Below, in pieces: positions 27,621 to 37,065 of a DNA stretch of 64,000 nucleotides (position 1 is its first letter; each line of letters starts with the position of its first letter). The stretch comes from Flavobacteriaceae bacterium (GTDB lineage: Bacteria > Bacteroidota > Bacteroidia > Flavobacteriales > Flavobacteriaceae). The translations under genes and the position numbers were made by a program. The notes under the pieces were generated by a model that worked only from the letters and a program-made list of their open reading frames with translations, was not told where the DNA came from and made no database searches. The DNA is taken from positions 1-64,000 of the forward strand of contig JABDIV010000022.1 of the NCBI GenBank assembly GCA_013003555.1, read 5' to 3'.

Positions 27621-30467
27621 ATGAAAATGACGAGTCTTTCCCGTTTTGCCCTTTTATTTTTCACTTGTATTATTTATTCTCAACAACCGTCTTCTCCTGA
27701 TACCGACGTCCTGAAAGGTTTGGATCAGTTAGAAAGTATGACTGAAAATTCAATTGTTAAACATGTTTCGTTCGAAAATATAGGTCCGTCCATCATGAGT
27801 GGTCGTGTAACTGACTTGGCGGTAAACCCCGATGATCCAACTGAATTTTATGTAGGATATGCCTCGGGTGGTCTATGGCACACTTCCAATAACGGTACAA
27901 CCTTTACACCGGTTCTCGATTCTTCTCCAACACAAAATGTCGGGGATATTGCCGTGGATTGGAAAAACGGCACCGTTTGGGTCGGAACCGGCGAGAACAA
28001 TGCTTCCCGGTCCTCTTATGCGGGAATCGGCATTCTCAAATCAACCGATAAAGGCAAGACATGGTCTAATATGGGACTAAACGATTCGCACCATATTGGT
28101 CGTATCCTTATCAATCCTAATAATCCCGATGAGCTCGTCGTAGGCGTTACCGGCCATTTATATTCACCGAATCAGGAACGCGGTATTTATCGAACTTCAG
28201 ATGGTGGAAAAACATGGACTCAAACGCTTTTTGTTGATAATATGAGCGGTATAATTGATGTTCAGCATTCCCCTTCAAATTACAACATCATGTTTGCAGC
28301 ATCCTGGACCAAGGACAGGAAAGCATGGAACTTTGATGGCAGCGGAAACAATTCAGCCATCTACAAATCAACCGACGCCGGAAAGAGTTGGTCTAGAATC
28401 TCTATCGAAGGAAGTGGGTTTCCCATAGGTCAGGGCGTCGGGCGAATCGGACTGGCCGTTTTTAGCGATGATGTGGTTTATGCCATTCACGATAACCAAT
28501 TCAGGCGACCAACCGGCGACACCCCGAGACGTCCGGGACAAGGTTTAAACAAGGAGGATTTTAAGACCATGACGGTCGATGCTTTTTTGAAATTGGATGA
28601 TGACCGGTTGAATCGTTTTCTGAAATCCAATGACTTCCAGGAGAAATATAGAGCCGATAATGTTAAACAAATGGTTAGAAGTGGTTCGGTTAAACCCGCT
28701 GATCTGGCGCGGTATCTGGAAGACGCAAATTCCTTGCTTTTTGACACACCCGTTATCGGTGCAGAAGTGTATAAAAGCACAAATGGCGGAAAATCATGGT
28801 CTAAAACCCATGATGGTTATCTCGATGGGGTTTACTTCAGTTATGGATATTATTTCGGACATATTTATGTATCACCGGCTAACCAGGATCATATTTACAT
28901 TTATGGTGTACCGATTTTGAAATCGAAAGACGGCGGCAAATCATTTACATCAATAAGTGCTGAAAATGTGCATGCTGATCATCATGCTCTTTGGATTAAT
29001 CCGAAGGATCCCGATCATTTAATAAACGGGAATGATGGGGGTGTTAATATCACCTATGATGATGGCGCGAACTGGATCAAGAATAACATGCCTTCCGTTG
29101 GTCAATTTTACGCTATAAATGTTGATAATGAAAGACCGTACAACGTTTATGGCGGACTACAGGACAATGGGGTATGGGTTGGTCCGCATAATGCCCAGGA
29201 AAATAAATCCTGGCATCAAAGAGGACAATATCCATGGGAAGCCATTATGGGTGGAGACGGGATGCAGGTTCAGATCGACTCTCGCAATTCAAATATCGTT
29301 TATACCGGTTTCCAGTTTGGGAATTATTTCAGAATTAATAGGGAAACGGGGGAGAATAAAAGATTTAATATCAAGCATGAGCTCGGTGATGCACCGTACA
29401 GGTTTAATTGGCAAACCCCGATTTTGCTTTCACCACATAACCAGGACATCGTTTATTTTGGTGGAAACAAATTATTGCGTTCCATGAACCAGGGTGATGA
29501 TTGGAAAGCGATTAGCGAGGATCTGACAACCGGGGGGAAGAAAGGAAATGTTGCCTATGGAACTATTACAGCCATAAGCGAAAGCCAGTTCCAGTTTGGA
29601 ATGATTTACGTTGGCAGCGATGACGGGTATGTGCACCTAACAGAAAATGGAGGTTCAAGTTGGACTAGGGTTTCTGATAACTTACCTAAAGACCTTTGGG
29701 TATCGCGTGTGATCGCTTCAGAGCATGATAAAGATCGCGTTTATGTAACCCTTAACGGCTATCGTTGGGATGATTTCAAACCCTACGTTTATGTGAGTGG
29801 TGACAGAGGTAAAAGCTGGGAATCGATAAGTGGCAATATTCCGATGTCTCCGGTAAATGTTATTAAGGAAGATCCGGTGAATGAAAATGTCCTTTACCTG
29901 GGAACTGACAATGGCGCTTTCGCATCATTTGATCGCGGTTCGAGTTGGGAGGCTTTTGCCAAAGGATTGCCAAAGGTAGCCTTTCACGATATCGTAGTGC
30001 AGGCCAGGGATAAGCATTTATTATTGGGAACTCATGGCCGAAGCATTTACAAGGCCGACATCTCGGCACTTCAGAAAATGGGGCCAAAATTAGAATCTCA
30101 GGCCGTAACGGTATTTAGCCCATCAAGCGTAAGACATTCAAGACGTTGGGGCCAGTCCTGGAATCAATGGGCGACGGCATTTGAGCCTTCGGTAACCCTT
30201 ACATACTTTTCAAAATCGGCAGGCAATAATCAGATGAAAGTGTCGTCTTCAGGCGGTGTGGAATTGTACGCTGAGGACGTGAAGGCCGATAAGGGATTTA
30301 ATTATGTCGACTACGATATTAGTATGACTGAATCCGGTAGAAAAGCCTTGATGAAATCAGATAGTAGTTTGAACATTTCGAAAGCGGGAAATGGAAAATT
30401 CTATCTACCAAAAGGAACGTATACCATTAAAATCGGTTCAAGTCAAACCGAATTGACGGTTGAGTAA
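27621..30467 (+). CDS. Secreted sortilin/VPS10-like beta-propeller protein (glycosyl-hydrolase-like)
   Basis: The protein has 948 residues and a signal peptide (SRFALLFFTCIIYSQ). Many Asp-box/BNR motifs of form S-x-D-x-G-x-x-W occur: STDKGKTW, TSDGGKTW, STDAGKSW, STNGGKSW, SKDGGKS, TENGGSSW, SGDRGKSW and SFDRGSSW. This predicts one or two large propellers. An insertion near 290-370 (PTGDTPRRPGQGLNKEDFK, helical) interrupts the first propeller. The last 120 residues are a beta domain without a T9SS tail. Family members are annotated as VPS10-domain or glycosyl hydrolase proteins. No enzyme activity can be assigned. Confidence 0.88.
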   Translation: MKMTSLSRFALLFFTCIIYSQQPSSPDTDVLKGLDQLESMTENSIVKHVSFENIGPSIMSGRVTDLAVNPDDPTEFYVGYASGGLWHTSNNGTTFTPVLDSSPTQNVGDIAVDWKNGTVWVGTGENNASRSSYAGIGILKSTDKGKTWSNMGLNDSHHIGRILINPNNPDELVVGVTGHLYSPNQERGIYRTSDGGKTWTQTLFVDNMSGIIDVQHSPSNYNIMFAASWTKDRKAWNFDGSGNNSAIYKSTDAGKSWSRISIEGSGFPIGQGVGRIGLAVFSDDVVYAIHDNQFRRPTGDTPRRPGQGLNKEDFKTMTVDAFLKLDDDRLNRFLKSNDFQEKYRADNVKQMVRSGSVKPADLARYLEDANSLLFDTPVIGAEVYKSTNGGKSWSKTHDGYLDGVYFSYGYYFGHIYVSPANQDHIYIYGVPILKSKDGGKSFTSISAENVHADHHALWINPKDPDHLINGNDGGVNITYDDGANWIKNNMPSVGQFYAINVDNERPYNVYGGLQDNGVWVGPHNAQENKSWHQRGQYPWEAIMGGDGMQVQIDSRNSNIVYTGFQFGNYFRINRETGENKRFNIKHELGDAPYRFNWQTPILLSPHNQDIVYFGGNKLLRSMNQGDDWKAISEDLTTGGKKGNVAYGTITAISESQFQFGMIYVGSDDGYVHLTENGGSSWTRVSDNLPKDLWVSRVIASEHDKDRVYVTLNGYRWDDFKPYVYVSGDRGKSWESISGNIPMSPVNVIKEDPVNENVLYLGTDNGAFASFDRGSSWEAFAKGLPKVAFHDIVVQARDKHLLLGTHGRSIYKADISALQKMGPKLESQAVTVFSPSSVRHSRRWGQSWNQWATAFEPSVTLTYFSKSAGNNQMKVSSSGGVELYAEDVKADKGFNYVDYDISMTESGRKALMKSDSSLNISKAGNGKFYLPKGTYTIKIGSSQTELTVE

Positions 30468-30515
30468 CCATATCATTTAAATTTATTCTAAATAAGGAAT
30501 AACTATACAAGCAGG

Positions 30516-30546
30516 TTGCCAAAAAGGCGATTGAAACGTATTTTTG
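30516..30546 (+). promoter_or_regulatory. Promoter of the sdhCAB operon
   Basis: TTG (30516-30518), 20 bases, then TATTTTTG (30539-30546), matching the Bacteroidota pattern. The start is expected near 30551, giving a leader of about 20 A-rich bases before the sdhC ATG. Confidence 0.65.
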
Positions 30547-30570
30547 TATTCGAAAAATAATTACATTAAA

Positions 30571-31248
30571 ATGAGCGGAATTTTTAATTCTTCGATCGGT
30601 AGAAAGGTTGCTATGGCTCTTTCTGCTTTCTTTCTGATGATTTTCCTTCTTCAACATTTTGCGATCAATGTCACCTCGGTTTTCAGTGGCGATGTGTTTA
30701 ATAAGGTATCCCATTTTATGGGGACCAACCCATTGATTCAATATGTTATGCAACCCATTCTGATTTTTGCCGTGGTGTATCACTTCATCATGGGATTCAT
30801 TCTGGAATTGCAAAACAGGAAAGCAAGGCAGGTCAGATATGCCAAAAACAATGGTGGTGCCAGTGCAAGTTGGATGAGTCGGAATATGATTTGGAGTGGT
30901 CTTGTCATCCTGGCCTTTTTAGGGTTGCATTTTTATGATTTCTGGTTTCCGGAAATCAACACCAAATTTATAGAAGGCGATTGGAGTGGTATGCATAATG
31001 GTGAATTCAGGTATTTCCACGAATTACAGGAGAAGTTCCTTAGCCCTGTTCGCGTCGGTTTGTATGTTCTTGCTTTTGTTTTGCTTGCCATGCACCTGCT
31101 TCACGGCTTTAGCTCAGCCTTTCAATCTATCGGGGCAAATAATAAGTATACAGATGGACTAAAGGTATTTGGAAAATTTTACGCGATCCTGGTTCCACTG
31201 GGATTCGTATTTATCGCCCTTTACCATCACTTTAATCACATTCACTAA
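30571..31248 (+). CDS. sdhC: Succinate dehydrogenase cytochrome b subunit
   Basis: This 225-residue integral membrane subunit has about five helices and several His residues able to bind heme b (LLQHFAIN, VVYHFIMG, FLGLHFYDF, AMHLLHGF, LYHHFNH). It is the single-subunit diheme type found with SdhA/B in Bacteroidota, reducing menaquinone. I use the ATG at 30571 (MSGIFNSSIGRKV). The frame start at 30544 lies inside the -7 promoter element. Followed by sdhA after 12 bases. Confidence 0.93.
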   Translation: MSGIFNSSIGRKVAMALSAFFLMIFLLQHFAINVTSVFSGDVFNKVSHFMGTNPLIQYVMQPILIFAVVYHFIMGFILELQNRKARQVRYAKNNGGASASWMSRNMIWSGLVILAFLGLHFYDFWFPEINTKFIEGDWSGMHNGEFRYFHELQEKFLSPVRVGLYVLAFVLLAMHLLHGFSSAFQSIGANNKYTDGLKVFGKFYAILVPLGFVFIALYHHFNHIH

Positions 31249-31260
31249 ATCATCTTTAGT

Positions 31261-33258
31261 ATGGCTTTAGATTCAAAAACACCAAGCGGACCACTAGAAG
31301 AAAAGTGGACTTCCCATAAAAATAAGATCAATTTGGTCAACCCGGCCAACAAACGCCTGATCGATATAATTGTAGTCGGAACAGGCCTGGCTGGAGGGTC
31401 AGCCGCAGCTACCCTGGCTGAACTGGGATATAATGTTAAGGCATTTTGCTACCAGGATTCTCCACGACGGGCACATTCAATCGCGGCTCAAGGCGGCATC
31501 AATGCGGCTAAGAATTATCAGGGTGATGGCGATTCCATTTACCGACTATTTTATGACACGGTAAAGGGTGGGGATTACCGTTCCCGTGAGTCAAATGTTT
31601 ATCGACTCGCTGAAGTCTCAGGGAATATAATCGACCAATGCGTTGCCCAGGGTGTTCCATTTGCCAGGGACTATGGAGGACTCCTCGATAACCGTTCCTT
31701 TGGAGGTGTTTTGGTATCAAGAACATTTTATGCGAAAGGTCAAACCGGACAGCAACTGTTGCTCGGGGCTTATTCAGCCATGAACAGGCAAATTGGCCGA
31801 GGAAAAATAAAAATGTATAACCGCCACGAAATGCTTGATGTAGTCATCGTAGATGGTAAAGCAAGAGGTATAATCACCAGAAATCTCGTTACCGGAGAGG
31901 TCGAAAGACATTCAGCACATGCCGTTGTTGTTGGAAGTGGCGGATATGGAAACGTATTTTATCTATCAACCAATGCTATGGGAAGCAATGTGACCGCAGC
32001 ATGGAAAATGCATAAACGCGGAGCCTATTTTGCAAATCCGTGCTTTACTCAAATACACCCGACCTGTATTCCTGTGTCGGGAGATCACCAGTCGAAGCTG
32101 ACACTTATGTCGGAATCACTTCGAAATGATGGACGAATTTGGGTTCCTAAGAAATTAGAAGATGCTGAGGCGATTCGGGCGGGTAATCTTAAACCCATAG
32201 AACTGAAAGAAGAAGACCGGGATTATTTCCTGGAAAGACGATACCCGGCTTTCGGAAATCTCGTGCCTCGTGATGTGGCATCAAGAGCCGCAAAGGAACG
32301 TTGCGATGCAGGCTTTGGAGTTAACGCAACAGGCGAAGCTGTTTATCTCGATTTTGCAGCAGCTATTGAACGATACGGAAAAGAACAGGCACATATCAAG
32401 GGATTAGATGAGAACGACATGAAACTCATTCGCAAACTTGGAAAAGAAGTTATTGAGGCTAAATATGGAAACCTCTTCCAGATGTATGAAAAAATTGTAG
32501 ATCAAAATCCATACGAAACACCGATGATGATCTATCCGGCTGTGCACTATACCATGGGAGGCGTTTGGGTTGATTATAATTTGATGACAACAATTCCCGG
32601 ACTTTACTGTATTGGTGAAGCGAACTTTTCCGATCATGGGGCCAACCGATTAGGTGCGTCAGCCTTGATGCAAGGCCTGGCAGACGGGTATTTTGTTTTG
32701 CCATATACGATAGGAGATTATCTGGCCGATGATATTAGAACAGGGCCAATTTCAACTGAAACCCCAGAGTTTGATGCAGCAGAAAAGGATGTTAAGAATG
32801 ACATAAATAAGCTGATTAATAATAACGGGAAACATCCGGTTGATTATTTCCACAAACGATTAGGAAAGATCATGTGGAATAAATGCGGGATGTCTAGAAA
32901 TGCCGGAGACCTGAAGTCCGCCATCGATGAGATTTCAGAACTGAGAAAAGACTTCTGGAATGATGTGCTGGTGCCCGGTTCTGAAAACGAATACAATGAA
33001 GAATTAGCCAAAGCGCTGCGCGTTGCCGATTTCCTGGAATTGGGAGAATTATTTGCTAAAGATGCTTTACATCGTGAAGAATCGGCAGGGGGACATTTCC
33101 GTGAAGAATATCAAACCAAAGAAGGTGAAGCCATGAGAATGCCAGAATTCCAATTCGTATCGGCATGGGAATATAAAGGTGAACCGAAAGATGCAGTTCT
33201 TCATAAAGAAGAGCTGGAGTATGAAAATATTGAAGTTAAAGAAAGAAGTTATAAATAA
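31261..33258 (+). CDS. sdhA: Succinate dehydrogenase flavoprotein subunit
   Basis: This 665-residue FAD subunit oxidises succinate to fumarate. The nucleotide-binding motif is GTGLAGG (40-46). The covalent FAD His is H72 in [25 protein letters not shown] and the catalytic Arg region [14 protein letters not shown] follow, as does [11 protein letters not shown]. The length fits the Bacteroidota/Bacillus-type enzyme. It sits in the middle of sdhCAB, seven bases before sdhB. The complex is in the inner membrane and links the TCA cycle to respiration. Confidence 0.97.
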   Translation: MALDSKTPSGPLEEKWTSHKNKINLVNPANKRLIDIIVVGTGLAGGSAAATLAELGYNVKAFCYQDSPRRAHSIAAQGGINAAKNYQGDGDSIYRLFYDTVKGGDYRSRESNVYRLAEVSGNIIDQCVAQGVPFARDYGGLLDNRSFGGVLVSRTFYAKGQTGQQLLLGAYSAMNRQIGRGKIKMYNRHEMLDVVIVDGKARGIITRNLVTGEVERHSAHAVVVGSGGYGNVFYLSTNAMGSNVTAAWKMHKRGAYFANPCFTQIHPTCIPVSGDHQSKLTLMSESLRNDGRIWVPKKLEDAEAIRAGNLKPIELKEEDRDYFLERRYPAFGNLVPRDVASRAAKERCDAGFGVNATGEAVYLDFAAAIERYGKEQAHIKGLDENDMKLIRKLGKEVIEAKYGNLFQMYEKIVDQNPYETPMMIYPAVHYTMGGVWVDYNLMTTIPGLYCIGEANFSDHGANRLGASALMQGLADGYFVLPYTIGDYLADDIRTGPISTETPEFDAAEKDVKNDINKLINNNGKHPVDYFHKRLGKIMWNKCGMSRNAGDLKSAIDEISELRKDFWNDVLVPGSENEYNEELAKALRVADFLELGELFAKDALHREESAGGHFREEYQTKEGEAMRMPEFQFVSAWEYKGEPKDAVLHKEELEYENIEVKERSYK

Positions 33259-33265
33259 AAGAGCT

Positions 33266-34012
33266 ATGAATTTAACACTTAAGATCTGGCGACAGAAGAA
33301 CGCATCCGACAAGGGGAAAATGGTTGATTACGCCATTAGCGATGTATCTCCCGATATGTCCTTTCTCGAAATGTTAGATGTTTTAAATACCGAATTGATC
33401 AGCAAGGGTGAAGAACCGGTGGCATTCGATCATGATTGCCGAGAAGGTATATGCGGAACCTGTTCCTTATATATCAATGGAGAAGCCCATGGCCCCGATC
33501 GCGCGATTACGACTTGTCAACTTCACATGCGCAAATTCAAAGAAGGCGATACAATTTATATAGAGCCTTTCAGGGCGAAAGCCTTCCCCGTGATTAAAGA
33601 TTTGGTTGTTGATCGTTCGGCTTTTGATCGTATCCAGCATGCCGGTGGTTTTATCTCGGTTAATACATCTGGAAATACGCAAGACGCAAATTCAATCCCA
33701 ATCTCAAAACATGCTGCCGATGAAGCCATGGATGCAGCCACATGTATTGGTTGTGGTGCCTGTGTGGCCTCATGCAAAAATTCGTCAGCAATGCTATTTG
33801 TAGGTGCTAAAGTGTCACAATTTGCTTTATTGCCCCAAGGACAAGTCGAAGCTAACGACCGGGTGATGAATATGGTCAAGCAGATGGACGCAGAAGGGTT
33901 TGGAAATTGCACCAATACGGGAGCCTGTGAGGTAGAATGCCCGAAGGGTATTTCACTTGAGGTCATAGCCCGAATGAATCGTGAATATTTAAAGGCCTCT
34001 CTTAAAGGATAA
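33266..34012 (+). CDS. sdhB: Succinate dehydrogenase iron-sulfur subunit
   Basis: This 248-residue electron-transfer subunit has three Fe-S clusters. The 2Fe-2S ligands lie in [13 protein letters not shown] (C58, C63, C66) plus C84. [11 protein letters not shown] (C160, C163, C166, C170) and [11 protein letters not shown] (C215, C221, C225) supply the 4Fe-4S and 3Fe-4S sites. I place the start at 33266 ([11 protein letters not shown]). The longer frame to 33179 overlaps sdhA by 80 bases and has no family match. A terminator follows 22 bases after the stop. Confidence 0.97.
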   Translation: MNLTLKIWRQKNASDKGKMVDYAISDVSPDMSFLEMLDVLNTELISKGEEPVAFDHDCREGICGTCSLYINGEAHGPDRAITTCQLHMRKFKEGDTIYIEPFRAKAFPVIKDLVVDRSAFDRIQHAGGFISVNTSGNTQDANSIPISKHAADEAMDAATCIGCGACVASCKNSSAMLFVGAKVSQFALLPQGQVEANDRVMNMVKQMDAEGFGNCTNTGACEVECPKGISLEVIARMNREYLKASLKG

Positions 34013-34034
34013 AATAAAAACCAAATAAATGCAG

Positions 34035-34062
34035 ACCCCGGATAAAATCCGGGGTTTTTTTT
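34035..34062 (+). terminator. Terminator of the sdh operon
   Basis: ACCCCGGAT (34035-34043) pairs with ATCCGGGGT (34047-34055) around AAA, followed by eight T. Confidence 0.93.
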
Positions 34063-34110
34063 ATAATTTAATAATCTCAATTACAAGCATTTAACAACTT
34101 AACATTTCTT

Positions 34111-35049
34111 ATGATGAAAAAACTACTATTTTTCTTCCTTTTTTTCACTTTTACATTGACGTTTTCTGTGGCCCAGACCACGGTTATGATTAACCCGGAT
34201 AAGGATAATTCCATTTATCAGGAAATAACTACAAATTCAAATGGTCTTGGTAGCTTGTTCGCAGGGGTAAATTTAGCGTCTGAACCATCTCGTGCACTTT
34301 TGTATTTCGATATTGCGGGAACCCTTCCGGCAAATGCTACCATTTCAAACGTGAACCTGATTTTAGACCTGCATAAGCGAGCACCAAATGGTGTAGGCGA
34401 AAATTTCTCTCTGCATATTGTGACACAGGATTGGGGTGAAGGCACCTCATTAGCAGGTACTACAGCAGGCGGGGGTGGTGCAGGTGCACCAGCAATAGCT
34501 CCAGATGCCACCTGGTTAGATGCTATGTTCGGTACAGCCCCCTGGGCTACAGCAGGAGGTGATTTCATTGCTTCACCTTCAGCAACAACCAATGTTGGAG
34601 CACCCGGGGTATATTCTTGGACATCTGCAACTATGACAACTGATGCACAGGCCTGGTATGATATCCCGGCGAATAATTTTGGATGGTTATTGAAAATTGA
34701 TGATGAATTACCCAATGGAACTGCAGCTGCTTTTGGCAGCAAGGATCAGGGTGTTGCACCAATCTTAGAAGTGACTTTTACAACGTCATTGGGGCTCGAA
34801 GATGTTTCATTATCTCAACTATCTTTATACCCTAATCCGTTTAACGACAAACTAATTCTTAATAAACCAGCCGGACTGTTCATCGATTCGGTTCGTGTAT
34901 TTAATGTATTAGGGCAACAAGTCTCTCAAATAACTTCGGGTTTAACCGACATTTCTGAACTTGACCTGGCTGAACTTCAGGCAGGTTTATATTTGGTTGA
35001 AGTTTCTGATGGCAACCAATCGGTGGTGAAGCGCGTGATTAAAGAATAA
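34111..35049 (+). CDS. DNRLRE-domain secreted protein with T9SS type A tail
   Basis: The protein has 312 residues and a signal peptide (KKLLFFFLFFTFTLTFSVAQ). A DNRLRE-type beta-sandwich domain begins at KDNSIYQEITTNSNGLGSL and includes RALLYFDIAGTLPANATI. A Gly/Ala-rich loop lies near 120-150. The last 75 residues (LSLYPNPFNDKLILN to GLYLVEVSDGNQSVVKRVIKE, abridged) are the T9SS type A sorting domain, which is removed on export, with the protein attached to the surface or released. The binding partner is unknown. It is monocistronic between two terminators. Confidence 0.9.
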   Translation: MMKKLLFFFLFFTFTLTFSVAQTTVMINPDKDNSIYQEITTNSNGLGSLFAGVNLASEPSRALLYFDIAGTLPANATISNVNLILDLHKRAPNGVGENFSLHIVTQDWGEGTSLAGTTAGGGGAGAPAIAPDATWLDAMFGTAPWATAGGDFIASPSATTNVGAPGVYSWTSATMTTDAQAWYDIPANNFGWLLKIDDELPNGTAAAFGSKDQGVAPILEVTFTTSLGLEDVSLSQLSLYPNPFNDKLILNKPAGLFIDSVRVFNVLGQQVSQITSGLTDISELDLAELQAGLYLVEVSDGNQSVVKRVIKE

Positions 35050-35075
35050 TATTCAGATGGTATAACATACAAAAG

Positions 35076-35102
35076 AATCCCGGTTGGTCCGGGATTTTTT
35101 AT
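35076..35102 (+). terminator. Rho-independent terminator
   Basis: AATCCCGG (35076-35083) and CCGGGATT (35089-35096) around TTGGT, followed by a T run. Only 13 bases separate it from the next start codon. Confidence 0.9.
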
Positions 35103-35114
35103 TAGCTTTATTTC

Positions 35115-36257
35115 ATGAGGATATTGACTTCAAAATTACCAGCGCTGGAGACTACCATTTTCGCTGTTATGAGTGCTCTTGCCAATAAGCACAATGCTAT
35201 CAATCTGTCACAGGGATATCCCAATTTTCCAAGCGATCCAAAACTTATGGAGCTTGTAAATAAGGCCATGAAAGGCGGGTTTAACCAATATGCCCATATG
35301 AATGGCGAGCCTGCATTACGCCAGGCGATTGCAAATAAATTCGAATTGTTATATGATATAACCTATCATCCGGAGAATGAGATCATTGTTACAGCCGGGG
35401 CAACACAAGCTATTTACACCGCCATAACCGCTGTTATCCATCCCGGTGATGAGGTAATTGTATTTCGCCCGGCTTATGACAGCTATGTGCCTTCTATTGA
35501 ACTCAATGGGGGCAAACCGGTATCGATTCAACTGAGCAGTCCTGATTATAAAATCGATTGGGACGTAGTTCGGAAAAAGATCACTTCCCGAACCAGAATG
35601 ATTATGATCAATTCGCCGCATAATCCGAGTGGTACGGTATTAAGTGAAGGAGATCTCCTGAACCTTCAACAGATCACCTCAGGCACTGATATCTTAGTGT
35701 TAAGCGATGAGGTTTATGAGCATATCATTTTTGAGGAATCGCATCAAAGCGTTTGTCGGTTTCCCGAATTGAAAACGAGGAGTTTTATTACGGCTTCCTT
35801 TGGCAAGACGTTTCATAATACCGGTTGGAAAATTGGCTATTGTTGTGGCCCGAAAGATTTGATGGATGAGTTCCTGAAAGTTCATCAGTTTAATGTGTTT
35901 AGTGTCAATCATCCCATGCAGGTGGCTTTGGCCGAATATCTGAAAAATGCCGATCATTTTTTACAATTGTCTGAATTTTATCAAAAGAAGAGAGACCTGT
36001 TCCTGGATTTAGTCGGGTCATCCCGTTTTAAGTTTAATCCTTCTAAAGGCACCTATTTTCAGGCAGCCGATTATTCGGCTATTTCCACAGAAAATGACAT
36101 GGAATTTTCACGTTGGTTAACCGTCGAAAAAGGTGTGGCGTGCATACCGGTCTCTGCTTTCAATTTGAACAAAAAAGATGATCATATGGTACGATTCTGT
36201 TTTGCAAAGACTGACGAAACCTTGAAGCAGGCAGCTGAAATTCTTTGTAAATTGTAA
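35115..36257 (+). CDS. Methionine/glutamine-type PLP aminotransferase (YbdL/GTK-like)
   Basis: This 380-residue class I/II aminotransferase has NSPHNPSGTVL (166-176), SDEVYEH (197-203) and the PLP lysine K231 in SFGKTFHNTGWKIGY. The N-terminal NLSQGYPNFPSDP and the overall length match methionine aminotransferase YbdL and mammalian glutamine transaminase K. It would transfer the amino group of glutamine or another donor to 2-oxo acids such as 2-oxo-4-methylthiobutanoate (methionine salvage). The next gene encodes the matching omega-amidase, which supports this reading. The gap is 25 bases. Confidence 0.9.
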   Translation: MRILTSKLPALETTIFAVMSALANKHNAINLSQGYPNFPSDPKLMELVNKAMKGGFNQYAHMNGEPALRQAIANKFELLYDITYHPENEIIVTAGATQAIYTAITAVIHPGDEVIVFRPAYDSYVPSIELNGGKPVSIQLSSPDYKIDWDVVRKKITSRTRMIMINSPHNPSGTVLSEGDLLNLQQITSGTDILVLSDEVYEHIIFEESHQSVCRFPELKTRSFITASFGKTFHNTGWKIGYCCGPKDLMDEFLKVHQFNVFSVNHPMQVALAEYLKNADHFLQLSEFYQKKRDLFLDLVGSSRFKFNPSKGTYFQAADYSAISTENDMEFSRWLTVEKGVACIPVSAFNLNKKDDHMVRFCFAKTDETLKQAAEILCKL

Positions 36258-36282
36258 CGAAACAAATTATTCATATTAATAC

Positions 36283-37065
36283 ATGCAAACTCATTTAAAC
36301 ATAGCCTTGGTTCAAACTGATCTGAAATGGGAATCACCCGAATCGAATCTTGAAATGTTTGGGGCATTAATAAAAGGACTTCCTTCTGAAACAGATCTGG
36401 TTGTTCTCCCGGAAATGTTTTCAACCGGATTTACCATGTTTCCTCAAAAAATTGCTGAAAATATGGACGGGCCAACCTTAAACTGGCTTAGAAAAACTGC
36501 TTCAGAAACGAATATTGCCATATGTGGTAGTCTGATAATATCTGAAAATGATGCCTTTTATAATCGGTTTGTTTTTATGCCACATGACGGGCAACATCAA
36601 ATTTATGACAAACGCCACACCTTTACCTTGTCCCGGGAAAATGAGGTATACCAGAGTGGGAGAAAGAAAGTTACGTTCGATTTTAAAGGCTGGAAGATCT
36701 GTCCGCAGGTTTGTTATGATCTCCGATTTCCTGTGTGGTCAAGAAATGTGGAAGATTACGATCTATTGATCTATGTTGCAAATTGGCCAAAAGAACGAAT
36801 CTATGCCTGGGACGCATTACTGAAAGCCCGGGCTATCGAAAACATGAGTTACTGCATTGGAGTAAACCGAATCGGTTCAGACGGGAACGGGTATAAATTT
36901 TCAGGACATTCAGCTGCATATGACGGCCTGGGTAATCGCATTGCTGAGTTTAAAGAATCTGAAAATGCAGTTAAATCAGTCACACTTCAGCATGCGCATT
37001 TAGAGGATATAAGGCAGCGTTTAAAATTTCTTGATGACCGCGACAATTTTACTCTTGAAGTGTAA
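36283..37065 (+). CDS. Nitrilase-superfamily omega-amidase (YafV/Nit2-like)
   Basis: This 260-residue amidase has the Glu-Lys-Cys triad: E44 in VLPEMFSTGF, K110 in YDKRHTF and C144 in CPQVCYDLRFP. The motifs and length fit YafV/Nit2, which hydrolyse 2-oxoglutaramate, the product of glutamine transamination, to 2-oxoglutarate and ammonia. It is probably co-transcribed with the aminotransferase upstream. Its 3' end overlaps the converging Ig-like lipoprotein gene by 17 bases. Confidence 0.92.
   Translation: MQTHLNIALVQTDLKWESPESNLEMFGALIKGLPSETDLVVLPEMFSTGFTMFPQKIAENMDGPTLNWLRKTASETNIAICGSLIISENDAFYNRFVFMPHDGQHQIYDKRHTFTLSRENEVYQSGRKKVTFDFKGWKICPQVCYDLRFPVWSRNVEDYDLLIYVANWPKERIYAWDALLKARAIENMSYCIGVNRIGSDGNGYKFSGHSAAYDGLGNRIAEFKESENAVKSVTLQHAHLEDIRQRLKFLDDRDNFTLEV

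Noticed and set aside
30427-30813. A 128-residue minus-strand frame over the sdhC start
   Set aside because: It covers the sdh promoter and sdhC antisense and shows no domain; sdhC is certain.
33556-34080. A 174-residue minus-strand frame over sdhB and its terminator
   Set aside because: It runs through the sdh terminator and is antisense to the Fe-S ligand region; no family features.
34218-34742. A 174-residue Ala/Pro-rich minus-strand frame
   Set aside because: It is the antisense of the Gly/Ala-rich DNRLRE protein; composition alone explains its length.
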